The translations under genes and the position numbers were made by a program. A stretch of 45,104 nt of DNA from Clostridiales bacterium UBA3758. Its GTDB lineage: Bacteria; Bacillota; Clostridia; Oscillospirales; Oscillospiraceae. The stretch is taken from assembly GCA_002371675.1 (NCBI GenBank), contig DFGE01000023.1, positions 1-45,104 of the forward strand. Reading direction: 5' to 3'. Below are positions 30,337 through 38,040 of the stretch, piece after piece. How positions within the stretch are numbered: position 1 is the first letter of the stretch; the number at the start of each line of letters is the position of its first letter. The notes under the pieces are model-generated. The model worked only from the letters and a program-made list of their open reading frames with translations, searched no databases and was not told the origin of the DNA.

Positions 30337-31850
30337 GCGCCGCCGAACTCGACGCGCGCCTGCGCTGCGGCGCGCTGCGCGAAAAGCTCCGCACGGCGGA
30401 GGAGGCCGCGCGCCTCATCTGCGACGGGGACACCGTGGCCGTGAGCGGCTTTACGCCCGCCGGCACGCCCAAGGCCGTGCCGCTGGCGCTGGCCGATCAG
30501 GTGCGCCGCGGGGAGCGCAAGCTCAGCGTGAGCCTCATCTCCGGCGCCTCCACCGGCGAGGAGCTGGATTCCGCCTGGGCGGAGCTCGGCATGCTCAAGC
30601 GCCGCCTGACCTATATGACGAGCAAGCCCCTGCGCACGGCGGTGAACCGCGGCGAGGTCGCCTACAGCGACCTGCACATCGGCATGGTCGCCCAGAACGC
30701 GCGCTACGGCTTCTACGGCAGGATCAACGTTGCGATCATCGAGGCCGCCGCCATCGACGAGGACGGAAACCTCATCCCCACCACGGGCGTCGGCTGCTCG
30801 CAGAGCTTCATCGACCTCGCGGACAGGGTGATCGTGGAGCTGAATCTCTGCCAGAGCGCCGCGCTCGAGGGCTTCCATGACATTTACCGCGTGCAGGACC
30901 CGCCCGCGCGCCAACCCATCCCCATCACGCGTGTGGACGAGCGCATCGGCGTGCCCTACCTGAGCTGCCTGCGCGAAAAGCTCGCCGCACTGGTCGTCTG
31001 CGAGCGGCCGGAGCATCCGCGCCCCCTCGCCCCGGAGGACGAGGTGAGCCGCGCCATCGCCGCGAACATCGTCTCCTTCCTGGCCAACGAGCAGAAGGCC
31101 GGCCGCCTCTCGGCGGACAAGCTGCCGCTGCAGTCGGGCGTCGGCTCGGTGGCCAACGCCGTGCTCAAGGGTCTCAAGGCCTCCGCTTTCACGCATCTGA
31201 GCTTTTATTCCGAGGTCATGCAGGACGGCATCCTCGACCTGCTGGACGCCGGAAAGGCCGATTTCGCCTCCGCTACCTCGCTCTCCCTCTCCGAAGAGGG
31301 CATGGCCAAGCTGCTGGGCAATCTCGAGAGCTACCGCGGCAAGATCCTCCTGCGCGATTCGGAAATCTCCAACAGCGCCGAGGTGATCCGCCGCCTGGGC
31401 GTCATCGCGATGAACACCGCCGTCGAGGCCGACCTCTACGGCAACGTCAACTCCTCCCAGATGAACGGCACGAGCGTCTATAACGGCATCGGCGGCTCGG
31501 GGGACTACGCCCGCAACAGCGCAATCTCGATCTTCATGACGAACTCTGTCGCCAAAAACGGGAAGATCTCCAGCATCGTGCCGATGGTGAGCCACGTTGA
31601 CCACACCGAGCACGACGTGGACGTGCTTGTGACCGAGCAGGGCTATGCCGACCTGCGCGGCCTCAGCCCCAAGGAGCGCGCCGAGCGCATCATTGAAAAC
31701 TGTGCCCACCCCGATTACCGCCCGCTGCTGCGCGCGTATTCTGAAAAGGCCTGCCGCGAGACCGGCGGCGCCCAGACCCCGCAGCTGCTCGACGAGTGCT
31801 TCTCCTTCCATCAGCGCCTGCGCCGCACAGGCAGCATGCGCGAGGAATAA
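30333..31850 (+). CDS. Acetyl-CoA hydrolase/transferase family, probably succinyl-CoA:acetate CoA-transferase
   Basis: The protein has 505 residues and belongs to the class I CoA-transferases (Cat1/AarC type). The predicted catalytic glutamate is E294 in LSFYSEVMQDG, the same number as in AarC; GVGSVANAVLKGL precedes it and VNSSQMNGTSVYNGIGGSGDYARN holds the CoA-binding glycine loop. It would exchange CoA between succinyl-CoA and acetate (or a similar acid). Directly downstream of korC, it could use the succinyl-CoA made by the oxidoreductase, giving succinate plus acetyl-CoA. Substrate is inferred from family and context. Confidence 0.88.
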   Translation: MSAAELDARLRCGALREKLRTAEEAARLICDGDTVAVSGFTPAGTPKAVPLALADQVRRGERKLSVSLISGASTGEELDSAWAELGMLKRRLTYMTSKPLRTAVNRGEVAYSDLHIGMVAQNARYGFYGRINVAIIEAAAIDEDGNLIPTTGVGCSQSFIDLADRVIVELNLCQSAALEGFHDIYRVQDPPARQPIPITRVDERIGVPYLSCLREKLAALVVCERPEHPRPLAPEDEVSRAIAANIVSFLANEQKAGRLSADKLPLQSGVGSVANAVLKGLKASAFTHLSFYSEVMQDGILDLLDAGKADFASATSLSLSEEGMAKLLGNLESYRGKILLRDSEISNSAEVIRRLGVIAMNTAVEADLYGNVNSSQMNGTSVYNGIGGSGDYARNSAISIFMTNSVAKNGKISSIVPMVSHVDHTEHDVDVLVTEQGYADLRGLSPKERAERIIENCAHPDYRPLLRAYSEKACRETGGAQTPQLLDECFSFHQRLRRTGSMREE

Positions 31851-31865
31851 TACAGTATAAAACAG

Positions 31866-31905
31866 CGCCCGCCCGGACGAGTTTTCGTCCGGGCGGGCGT
31901 CGTTT
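31866..31905. terminator. Bidirectional terminator of the kor operon and the MATE remnant
   Basis: A 13-bp stem CGCCCGCCCGGAC/GTCCGGGCGGGCG (31866-31878 with 31887-31899), loop GAGTTTTC. The T-run is better on the minus strand (CTGTTTTA). Confidence 0.8.
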
Positions 31906-31913
31906 ATCGGGAA

Positions 31914-32031
31914 CTATGCCTTCGGCGCGGCGGCCTCGCGCTGCCACCGGCAGCGCAAAGGACGCCAGCTGCCGCAGGATCGGGCCCTCGGTGAAATTGG
32001 TGGAAAGCGCACGCGCGCTCTTTCTGCTCAT
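31914..32031 (-). pseudogene. MATE-family transporter gene with internal deletion
   Basis: From ATG 32031 (GGAGG five to six bases upstream) the first 28 codons read MSRKSARALSTN, then FTEGPILRQLASFALP, the usual N-terminus of a MATE multidrug/cation antiporter before its first helix. Directly after it, in another frame, the sequence reads WQREAAAPKA then TAG (31914-31916), the style of a MATE C-terminus. Only 118 bases remain of a gene that should be about 1.35 kb, and the two ends are out of frame. Promoter, leader and terminator are kept. Read as a deletion of the gene body. Confidence 0.6.
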
Positions 32032-32045
32032 AAAAACCTCCACAA

Positions 32046-32092
32046 CAAAAAAGGATAAGATGAAACGGACGTCTCAGCCCGCCATCTTATCC
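32046..32092 (-). promoter_or_regulatory. Leader terminator/attenuator of the MATE remnant
   Basis: On the minus strand GGATAAGATG (32083-32092) pairs with CATCTTATCC (32053-32062), followed by a run of T before the Shine-Dalgarno. Upstream the roughly 50-base leader has CUCC/GGAG and CGCGGG/CCCGCG stems. A terminator before the start codon suggests attenuation by a ligand or protein; I do not recognise the aptamer class. Confidence 0.55.
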
Positions 32093-32138
32093 GGTCCGCG
32101 GGATCCCGCGCCCCGCGTGCCTCCGATGAACGGGAGTC

Positions 32139-32167
32139 ATTATAGCGGGAAAGCGCGAAAAGGTCAA
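32139..32167 (-). promoter_or_regulatory. sigma-A promoter of the MATE remnant
   Basis: Minus strand TTGACC (32162-32167), 17-base spacer, TATAAT (32139-32144). Confidence 0.8.
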
Positions 32168-32244
32168 GCCTTTTGCGGACCGCTTTGTGCGGAAACAGCG
32201 CGAATCGTGAACGGAAAGCCATACAAAAAAACGGGATTTGTCAC

Positions 32245-32273
32245 TTGCGCACCGGGATCGAGTATTGTATACT
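32245..32273 (+). promoter_or_regulatory. sigma-A promoter of the Fe-S/FAD oxidoreductase
   Basis: TTGCGC (32245-32250), 17-base spacer, TATACT (32268-32273). Divergent from the MATE promoter. Confidence 0.75.
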
Positions 32274-32332
32274 GAAAATAACACCCTGCGCGTATTCCGC
32301 GGCGCCTGCCCCCCTGTATCCCGGGAGGCGAA

Positions 32333-32359
32333 ATGCCGAACAATACACAACGACGATGA
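32333..32359 (+). CDS. Possible eight-codon leader peptide
   Basis: ATG 32333 follows GGGAGGCGAA and encodes MPNNTQRR before TGA, 16 bases before the main ATG. The good ribosome-binding site makes translation plausible, but it may be chance. Confidence 0.3.
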   Translation: MPNNTQRR

Positions 32360-32375
32360 GAGAGGGAGAACAACG

Positions 32376-35144
32376 ATGTCCGGAAAAAACATCACCGATA
32401 CCGCTGAAATCTTCAACATGCCGGTCGAGGGCCCGGTTCGGGAGAAGATCCTGAAGCTCGGCCAGAAGATCACAGACCGCAAAGCCAAGGTCAAACCCGG
32501 CGACCCCGAGTACTATGGCATTGCCGCCATGGTGCCCACCGATGAGATGGCCGAGATCGCGCTGCGCATGAAGCTGCGCACGCCCTATAACTTCGAGGCC
32601 ATGAAGAAGATGAACCCCGAACTGAGCGAGGAGCAGCTCAAGGCCGACCTCAAGATCATGCTTGACAACGGCATCCTCGAGTTCTCCTACATCAACCCCG
32701 AGCATGAGAAGCAGTACTGTCTGCCCGTGTTCGTCATGGGCTCCGCCGAGTACTCCAACATGAACGTCGAGCTCATGCAGGAGCACCCCGAGGTCGCGCG
32801 CTTCTTCGAGCGCATGACCTTCCTGCCGCTGACCGTCGTCTCCGCCATGGTTCCCGAGGGCGGCGCCGGCATCGGCATGCACGTCATCCCCGTGGAGAAG
32901 GCCATCCCCGCCAACTCCGGCTCCATCCCTATCGAGCACATCAGCCACTGGCTTGACAAGTGGGAGAAGATCGCCGCCGCGCCCTGCTCGTGCCGCATGG
33001 GCCGCAAGCTCCTCGGCGAGGGCGACGCGGACGACCCGAACGACTGGTGTCTCGCCACCGGCCCCGTTGCGGACTACGTGGTCGAGTGCAAGAAGGGCGG
33101 CCGCTTCATCACCAAGGAAGAGGCGCTGGAGATCCTCCAGAAGGCCGAGGACAACGGCTACGTCCACCAGATCACCAACATGGACGGCCCGGACAAGATC
33201 ATCGCCATCTGCAACTGCAACCCCGATATCTGCAACGCCCTGCGCACCAGCCAGCTGTTCAACACCCCGAACCTCTCCCGCTCGGCCTATGTGGCCCATG
33301 TGGACAAGGAGAACTGCGTCGCCTGCGGCCGCTGCGTGGAGGTCTGTCCCGCCGGCGCGGTGAAGCTCGGCCAGAAGCTCTGCACCCAGAAGGGCGAGGT
33401 TCAGTATCCCAAGCACGAGCTCCCGGATGACTTCTTCTGGTGGGGTCCGGAGCACTGGGATATGGACTACCGCGACAACAACCGCATCAACTGCTACGAG
33501 ACCGGCACTGCCCCCTGCAAGACGGCCTGCCCGGCGCACATCGCCGTCCAGGGCTACCTGAAGCTGGCCGCCCAGGGCCGCTACACCGACGCGCTGGCCC
33601 TCATCAAGAAGATGAACCCCTTCCCTGCCGTCTGCGGCGCGATCTGCAACAAGCGCTGCGAGGACGAGTGCACCCGCGGCAACATCGACCGCGCCGTGGC
33701 CATCGACGAGGTCAAGAAGTTCATCGCCAAGCAGGATCTCGACGCCGCCACGCGCTACATCCCGCCCGTTATCAAGGCCAAGGTCCACGGGGACTTTGAG
33801 GAAAAGATCGCCGTCATCGGCGCCGGCCCCGCCGGTATGTCCTGCGCCTACTACCTCGCCACCGCCGGCTATGTGAACGTCACCGTCTTCGAGAAGAACC
33901 CCGTTCCCGGCGGCATGCTGGTCACGGGCGTGCCCAACTTCCGCCTCGAGAAGGACGTGCTGAACGCAGAGATCGACATTCTCAAGGCTCTCGGCGTCGA
34001 GTTCAAGTGCGGCGTTGAGATCGGCAGGGACATTACCATCCAGCAGCTGCGCGACGAGGGCTACAAGGGCTTCTGCCTCGCCATCGGCGCTCAGAATTCC
34101 GCCAAGCTCAATCTGCCCGGCGAGGAGCTGGAAGGCGTCTTCGGCGGCGTGGACTTCCTGCGCGAGGTGAACCTCGGCGAGAAGCCCGCCATCGGCAAGA
34201 AGGCCGTCGTCGTGGGCGGCGGCAATGTCGCCATCGACGTGTGCCGCACCGCCGCGCGTCTCGGCGCGGAGACCACCGTGCTCTACCGCCGCAGCCGCGA
34301 GGAGATGCCCGCCGCGGCCGACGAGGTCGCCGAGGCCGAGGCCGAAGGCATCACGTTCCGCTTCCTCTCCGCCCCCGTGGAGATCCTCGGCGAGGACGGC
34401 AAGGTCAAGGCCGTGAAGGTCGAACTCATGGAGCTCGGCGAGCCCGACGAGAAGGGTCGCCGCAAGCCCGTCGGCACCGGCAAATTTGAGACCATCGAGA
34501 CCGACGCCGTGATCGGCGCCATCGGCCAGACCATCGACTGGGGCGGCCTGGATACCGGCGCGCTCGTGCGCAACCGCAAGGGCTGCGCCGAGGCCGATTC
34601 CTTCACGCTCCAGACCGCTCAGGAGGATATCTTCGTCTGCGGCGACGTGTTCACCGGCCCGAAGTTCGCCATCGACGCCATTGCCGCCGGCCATGAGGCC
34701 GCGATCTCGATCATGAAGTACGTCCGCGGCGGCTCGCTCACCATCGGCCGCAACCGGCGCGACTTCATCGCCTTCGACAAGAACGATCTCGCCTTCCCGC
34801 TCGACTGCTACGACCGTCCTGCGCGCCAGGTGCCCGGCATCGACAAGGCCAAGGCCATGAGCTTCTCCGACGAGCGCCTGCCCTTCACCGAGGAACAGGT
34901 CAAGGCGGAGACCTCCCGCTGCCTCGGCTGCGGCGCGAGCGTGGTCGACGAGAACAAGTGCATCGGCTGCGGCCTGTGCACCACGAAGTGCGACTTCGAC
35001 GCTATCCACCTCTTCCGCGAGCGCCCGAACTGCTCGAACATGATCGTCTCCGAGAAGAAGATCCCGCCCATCCTCGGCAACTTCGCCAAGCGCACGGGCA
35101 AGGTCGCCATCCGCAAGCTCAAGGAAGCCGTCACCGGCAAGTAA
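32376..35144 (+). CDS. Multidomain Fe-S/FAD NAD(P)-linked oxidoreductase (GltD-like)
   Basis: The protein has 922 residues. Residues 1-300 are an N-terminal region with Cys motifs (APCSCRMGRK near 203-211, CNCNPDIC near 279-286) of a type I do not know by name. A [4Fe-4S] ferredoxin motif follows (C314, C317, C320, C324), then a Fer4_20-type domain as in glutamate synthase small subunit and dihydropyrimidine dehydrogenase (CKTACPAHIAVQGYL, VCGAICNKRCEDECTRG). FAD binding is at GAGPAG (482-487), NAD(P) binding at VVGGGNVAIDVCRTAARLG, and a C-terminal ferredoxin pair (CLGCGASVV, CIGCGLCTTKCDFDAI) ends it. It may move electrons between NAD(P)H and ferredoxin or an acceptor; substrate unknown. 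GGGAGAAC precedes ATG 32376. Confidence 0.87.
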   Translation: MSGKNITDTAEIFNMPVEGPVREKILKLGQKITDRKAKVKPGDPEYYGIAAMVPTDEMAEIALRMKLRTPYNFEAMKKMNPELSEEQLKADLKIMLDNGILEFSYINPEHEKQYCLPVFVMGSAEYSNMNVELMQEHPEVARFFERMTFLPLTVVSAMVPEGGAGIGMHVIPVEKAIPANSGSIPIEHISHWLDKWEKIAAAPCSCRMGRKLLGEGDADDPNDWCLATGPVADYVVECKKGGRFITKEEALEILQKAEDNGYVHQITNMDGPDKIIAICNCNPDICNALRTSQLFNTPNLSRSAYVAHVDKENCVACGRCVEVCPAGAVKLGQKLCTQKGEVQYPKHELPDDFFWWGPEHWDMDYRDNNRINCYETGTAPCKTACPAHIAVQGYLKLAAQGRYTDALALIKKMNPFPAVCGAICNKRCEDECTRGNIDRAVAIDEVKKFIAKQDLDAATRYIPPVIKAKVHGDFEEKIAVIGAGPAGMSCAYYLATAGYVNVTVFEKNPVPGGMLVTGVPNFRLEKDVLNAEIDILKALGVEFKCGVEIGRDITIQQLRDEGYKGFCLAIGAQNSAKLNLPGEELEGVFGGVDFLREVNLGEKPAIGKKAVVVGGGNVAIDVCRTAARLGAETTVLYRRSREEMPAAADEVAEAEAEGITFRFLSAPVEILGEDGKVKAVKVELMELGEPDEKGRRKPVGTGKFETIETDAVIGAIGQTIDWGGLDTGALVRNRKGCAEADSFTLQTAQEDIFVCGDVFTGPKFAIDAIAAGHEAAISIMKYVRGGSLTIGRNRRDFIAFDKNDLAFPLDCYDRPARQVPGIDKAKAMSFSDERLPFTEEQVKAETSRCLGCGASVVDENKCIGCGLCTTKCDFDAIHLFRERPNCSNMIVSEKKIPPILGNFAKRTGKVAIRKLKEAVTGK

Positions 35145-35163
35145 TCTCGCAAATACACAAATC

Positions 35164-35198
35164 AAACCAGCCCGTGCCTTTCGGCACGGGCTGGTTTT
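35164..35198. terminator. Terminator between convergent genes
   Basis: AAACCAGCCCGTGCC, loop TTTC, GGCACGGGCTGGTTTT. Serves the oxidoreductase and, in the other direction, the thioesterase gene. Confidence 0.93.
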
Positions 35199-35214
35199 GC
35201 GTTTCATGCGGTCC

Positions 35215-35601
35215 TTATTTCTGCTTGGCGGCGGTTTTGGCCAGGAAGCGCGCGATATCCACGATGAAGCGCTCGTGGGTGCCGCGGCCGATCTCGCCCC
35301 AGTCGTCATAGGCGACGACGGAGAACATGAGCCGCCGGCGGTCGATCTCCACAAGCTCGCTCTCGCAGCGGATGACGCTTCCAAGCGGGGAGGCGGAGCT
35401 GTGCGTGATCTGCAGCGCGGTGCCGACGGTGCTCTGGCCTTCCCCGAGCTCGCCCGCGACAGACTGCAGCGCGGTCTTCTCCATCAGCGCCGCCATGGCG
35501 GGCGTCGCATATACCTGAAGATCCCCGCTCCCGAATACGGCGGCCGTCTTCTCCGCGGTCACGGTCTCCGTCTGCTTTCCTTTGATCCCGATCGTCAGCA
35601 T
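35215..35601 (-). CDS. FlK-type hotdog-fold thioesterase
   Basis: The protein has 128 residues with a single hotdog fold. The catalytic set of fluoroacetyl-CoA thioesterase FlK (T42, E50, H76) is matched with identical spacing at T33, E41 and H67 (YATPAMAALMEKTA and QITHSSASPLG). Family members hydrolyse acyl-CoA thioesters; true fluoroacetate resistance is unlikely in a gut anaerobe, so the substrate is open. AGGAGGGA precedes ATG 35601. It is divergent from the sigma-factor gene. Confidence 0.88.
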   Translation of the reverse strand: MLTIGIKGKQTETVTAEKTAAVFGSGDLQVYATPAMAALMEKTALQSVAGELGEGQSTVGTALQITHSSASPLGSVIRCESELVEIDRRRLMFSVVAYDDWGEIGRGTHERFIVDIARFLAKTAAKQK

Positions 35602-35719
35602 GCCGATCCCTCCTGTCTGTTCGTCCGGCGGACGCCGCCGGCGCTCTTTCATTCTATCATGCGCGCATCCAAAACGCAAATAAAACGCGCCGCACGCCTG
35701 AAAAACGGGAAATTACCCC

Positions 35720-35748
35720 TTGACAAAATTGACAACTGTCTGTAAAAT
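35720..35748 (+). promoter_or_regulatory. sigma-A promoter of the sigma-factor gene
   Basis: TTGACA (35720-35725), 17-base spacer, TAAAAT (35743-35748); leader about 85 bases. Confidence 0.8.
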
Positions 35749-35839
35749 CCATTATTTGTCGAAATTTGCACATTGCGTACTGCCGACGAAGAGAACGGTC
35801 GAAGGCACGGCCGGGAAAAATTTGAAGGGGGCTGCGAGA

Positions 35840-36877
35840 ATGGGGCGGAAAAACGGACACTGGAACGAAGCGGAAAACAGAGCGCAGGGCGAACAGGTGA
35901 GCGAGCTGCTGGACGAGCTGCTGGACGCCGCGAGGAACTACCCGGACGAGGACGAGGCGGACGAGGCGGAGCGCTTCTGCCTGCAGCAGCAGGCGGACGG
36001 CGAGGCGGATGACGCGGCGGAATTGCTCCCCGCCGGACACGAGGACGCGGGCGCGACGGAGAGCTTCCGGATGTATCTGCGGGAGCTCGCTGCCTATCCG
36101 CTGCTCACGCCGGAGGAGGAACGGGAGCTCGCCCGCCGCAGCCGCGCGGGGGACAGCTTCGCGCACGAGCAGATGATCAAGTGCAATCTGCGCCTGGTCG
36201 TCTCGATCGCCAAGCGCTATACGGAGCGCGGCCTCAAGCTGGAGGATCTTGTCCAGGAGGGGAACATCGGTCTGATGAAGGCTGTGGAGAAGTTTGACCC
36301 GGACAAGGGCTTCAAATTCTCGACCTATGCAAGCTGGTGGATCCGCCAGGCGGTGACGCGCGCGATCACCGACCAGGGCGACACGATCCGTTTTCCCGCG
36401 CACCTGCAGGAGAGGTTCAACCGCATCTTCCACATCCGCCGCGAGTTTATGAACCGCGAGGGACGCGAGCCGAAGGCTGCGGAGCTCGCAGACGCCGCGG
36501 GGATGAACGAGCAGCAGGTGACCGCGCTGCTCATTTTCTCCCGCAGCACGCTCTCCCTGGACGAGAAGATCGACAGCGACGGGGAGGAGGAGCGCAGCAG
36601 GCTCATTGCCGACCCGGACGCGCGGGACCCCTACGAGACCGTGAGCGAGAAACTGATGCAGGAGAGCGTCCGCGAGGCGCTCGCGCTGCTGGACGAGCGG
36701 GAGCGGACGGTGCTGGAAGCGCGCTTCGGCTTCTCCGGCAAGAGCTTCACGCTCGAGGAGATCGGCGAGAAGCTGGGCATCACGCGCGAGCGCGTGCGTC
36801 AGATCGAGAAAAAGGCGCTGTGGAAGCTGCAGCGCAACTACCATATCCGTAAAATACTGCGCTCGCTGCTCGACTGA
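35840..36877 (+). CDS. RpoD-like sigma-70 family factor, group 2 type
   Basis: The protein has 345 residues. After an acidic low-complexity N-terminus (residues about 10-70, no normal region 1.1) come region 1.2 (SFRMYLRELAAYPLLTPEEE), regions 2.1-2.4 (CNLRLVVSIAKRYTERGLKL, DLVQEGNIGLMKAVEKFDP, FSTYASWWIRQAVTRAI), region 3 and region 4 (LTLEEIGEKLGITRERVRQIE-like). The segment after region 2.4 reads DQGDTIRFPAHLQE rather than the DQARTIRIPVHMVE of primary sigma factors, which suggests an alternative, stress or growth-phase factor rather than SigA itself. GAAGGGGG precedes ATG 35840. A 77-residue unknown gene follows. Confidence 0.88.
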   Translation: MGRKNGHWNEAENRAQGEQVSELLDELLDAARNYPDEDEADEAERFCLQQQADGEADDAAELLPAGHEDAGATESFRMYLRELAAYPLLTPEEERELARRSRAGDSFAHEQMIKCNLRLVVSIAKRYTERGLKLEDLVQEGNIGLMKAVEKFDPDKGFKFSTYASWWIRQAVTRAITDQGDTIRFPAHLQERFNRIFHIRREFMNREGREPKAAELADAAGMNEQQVTALLIFSRSTLSLDEKIDSDGEEERSRLIADPDARDPYETVSEKLMQESVREALALLDERERTVLEARFGFSGKSFTLEEIGEKLGITRERVRQIEKKALWKLQRNYHIRKILRSLLD

Positions 36878-36909
36878 GAGCGGCCTGCGCGGCGGAAAGG
36901 AGGCGCGGC

Positions 36910-37143
36910 ATGATCGACACACATTTTCATAAACACCGCAAGAGCTTTTCGCAAACCTTCCCCTTCCTGCAGTATCGGGACGGACGCTATGAGATCGTCG
37001 CGGAGGGGAACGCCGCGCTTCTGGACGCGTATCTGGACGCGGCCGGGGTCGAAAGCTACCTGGAACCCGGCGTGGAGCTTGAGAGCAACGCCGTGGCCCT
37101 CGCCGCCTCGTCTGGCGCAATTCTGTCTCGGAAATCTTTCTAA
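36910..37143 (+). CDS. Small hypothetical protein after the sigma factor
   Basis: The protein has 77 residues (MIDTHFHKHRKSFSQTFPFL..., DGRYEIVAEGNAALLDAYLDAAGVES). No domain is recognised. AAAGGAGG at ideal distance before ATG 36910 and the 32-base gap to the sigma-factor stop support a real, co-transcribed gene. A role as a sigma-factor partner is possible but unsupported. Confidence 0.6.
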   Translation: MIDTHFHKHRKSFSQTFPFLQYRDGRYEIVAEGNAALLDAYLDAAGVESYLEPGVELESNAVALAASSGAILSRKSF

Positions 37144-37149
37144 AGCTTT

Positions 37150-37166
37150 TTATCAGATATTAGTAT
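37150..37166 (+). repeat. 17-bp AT-rich motif, copy A
   Basis: TTATCAGATATTAGTAT. Related copies: 41114-41130 (15 of 17 identical) and 40970-40986 on the minus strand (14 of 17). Confidence 0.45.
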
Positions 37167-37175
37167 CACGCTGTG

Positions 37176-37207
37176 AAAAACTCCCCCGGGACGCTGCCCC
37201 GGGGGAG
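37176..37207 (-). terminator. Terminator of the acylphosphatase gene
   Basis: On the minus strand CTCCCCCGGG pairs with CCCGGGGGAG (37181-37190 with 37198-37207), followed by TTTTTC. Confidence 0.88.
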
Positions 37208-37217
37208 CCGTTTCGTT

Positions 37218-37481
37218 TCAATCGGCGACATGGAAGCCGCTGTCGCCGCGCTCGGGGATCTCCCGCTCGGTGAGGGAGTCGATCTCAATAAAGCGCCCGC
37301 GGCGGATGCAGTCCAGAACCCTGTCGAGCGCGGCCGCGCTGCCCTCGGCCTCCATCTCCACGGAGCCGTCCGGCAGATTGCGCACGAAGCCGCTCACACC
37401 GTACATCGCCGCCGCCCGGGACGCGACCCAGCGAAAGCCTACGCCCTGCACCAGACCGCTGAAAAGATAGTGTTTTCTCAT
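37218..37481 (-). CDS. acyP: Acylphosphatase
   Basis: The protein has 87 residues, the normal size. It hydrolyses acyl-phosphates such as acetyl phosphate. The catalytic residues are R17 in GLVQGVGFRW and N35 in GFVRNLPDGSVE, spaced 18 apart as in known acylphosphatases. ATG 37481 is chosen because the fold begins there; the region upstream is promoter. Confidence 0.93.
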   Translation of the reverse strand: MRKHYLFSGLVQGVGFRWVASRAAAMYGVSGFVRNLPDGSVEMEAEGSAAALDRVLDCIRRGRFIEIDSLTEREIPERGDSGFHVAD

Positions 37482-37516
37482 TCGCCGCGCAGCCCCCTTC
37501 CCTTTGCTTTGAGGCG

Positions 37517-37545
37517 AATATAGCACGATCGAGCCGAAAAGGCAA
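37517..37545 (-). promoter_or_regulatory. sigma-A promoter of acyP
   Basis: Minus strand TTGCCT (37540-37545), 17-base spacer, TATATT (37517-37522), extended -10 TGC. Confidence 0.75.
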
Positions 37546-37613
37546 GCGCCCCGCCGCCGCGCGGACACAAGACCTTGTGGCTGGCAGCAGCCGGGAATGC
37601 AAGACCTTGCCCC

Positions 37614-37642
37614 TTGACAAATTATCTTATTAAGATTATTAT
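37614..37642 (+). promoter_or_regulatory. Promoter of the Y-family polymerase cassette with dyads
   Basis: TTGACA (37614-37619), 17-base spacer, TATTAT (37637-37642). The spacer holds the palindrome ATCTTA-T-TAAGAT (37624-37636), a likely repressor site. No LexA-type GAAC-N4-GTTC box was seen. Confidence 0.7.
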
Positions 37643-37717
37643 ATTTATAGAATTATCCGAATAAGATATCGCGGAGGGGCGTCACAGACGCCGCGCAAAG
37701 CCAGAGGAGGGGGAAGC

Positions 37718-38008
37718 ATGAGCCGTCTCGCACAGGCAAAACCGGAACGGATCTACGTCAAGGTGCTCACGGCCTTTGACCGCACCGGGTACATGTCGCC
37801 CGCGGCGATCACCTGGGCGGACGGACGGACCTTCCGGATCGACAGAGTCCGCGACCTGCGCCCTGCGGGCACCGCGGGCAACGGCCCGACAGGGGACTGC
37901 TATACCGTCGAGATCGGCGGCCAGGAGCGGAAGCTCTTTTTCGAGCGGCTCGACCAGATGTATCCCAGCCGCGTCGGCCGCTGGTTTGTGGAGAAAAACG
38001 GCGCGTAA
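37718..38008 (+). CDS. Small conserved-looking protein preceding the Y-family polymerase
   Basis: The protein has 96 residues (RIYVKVLTAFDRTGYMSPAAITWADG, then RTFRIDRVRDLRPAG, then LFFERLDQMYPSRVGRWFVE), probably an all-beta fold. I cannot name a family, but a small gene of this kind in front of a Y-family polymerase is a common Firmicutes arrangement. GGAGGGGG precedes ATG 37718. Co-transcribed with the polymerase (33 bases gap). Confidence 0.7.
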   Translation: MSRLAQAKPERIYVKVLTAFDRTGYMSPAAITWADGRTFRIDRVRDLRPAGTAGNGPTGDCYTVEIGGQERKLFFERLDQMYPSRVGRWFVEKNGA

Positions 38009-38040
38009 ACACACAAAAATGACCTGAAAAGAGGCGCAGG

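Noticed and set aside
32046..32138. TPP riboswitch in the MATE leader, because of a GGCTGAGA match.
   Set aside because: The other conserved TPP segments are absent and the match lies in the terminator loop.
32241..35384. Very long minus-strand open frame opposite the Fe-S/FAD oxidoreductase.
   Set aside because: The plus-strand protein has clear domains; the antisense frame is rich in Ala, Gly, Val and His repeats, typical of the shadow of a GC-rich gene.
37560..37717. LexA (SOS) box before the polymerase cassette.
   Set aside because: No GAAC-N4-GTTC type site was found in the promoter region.
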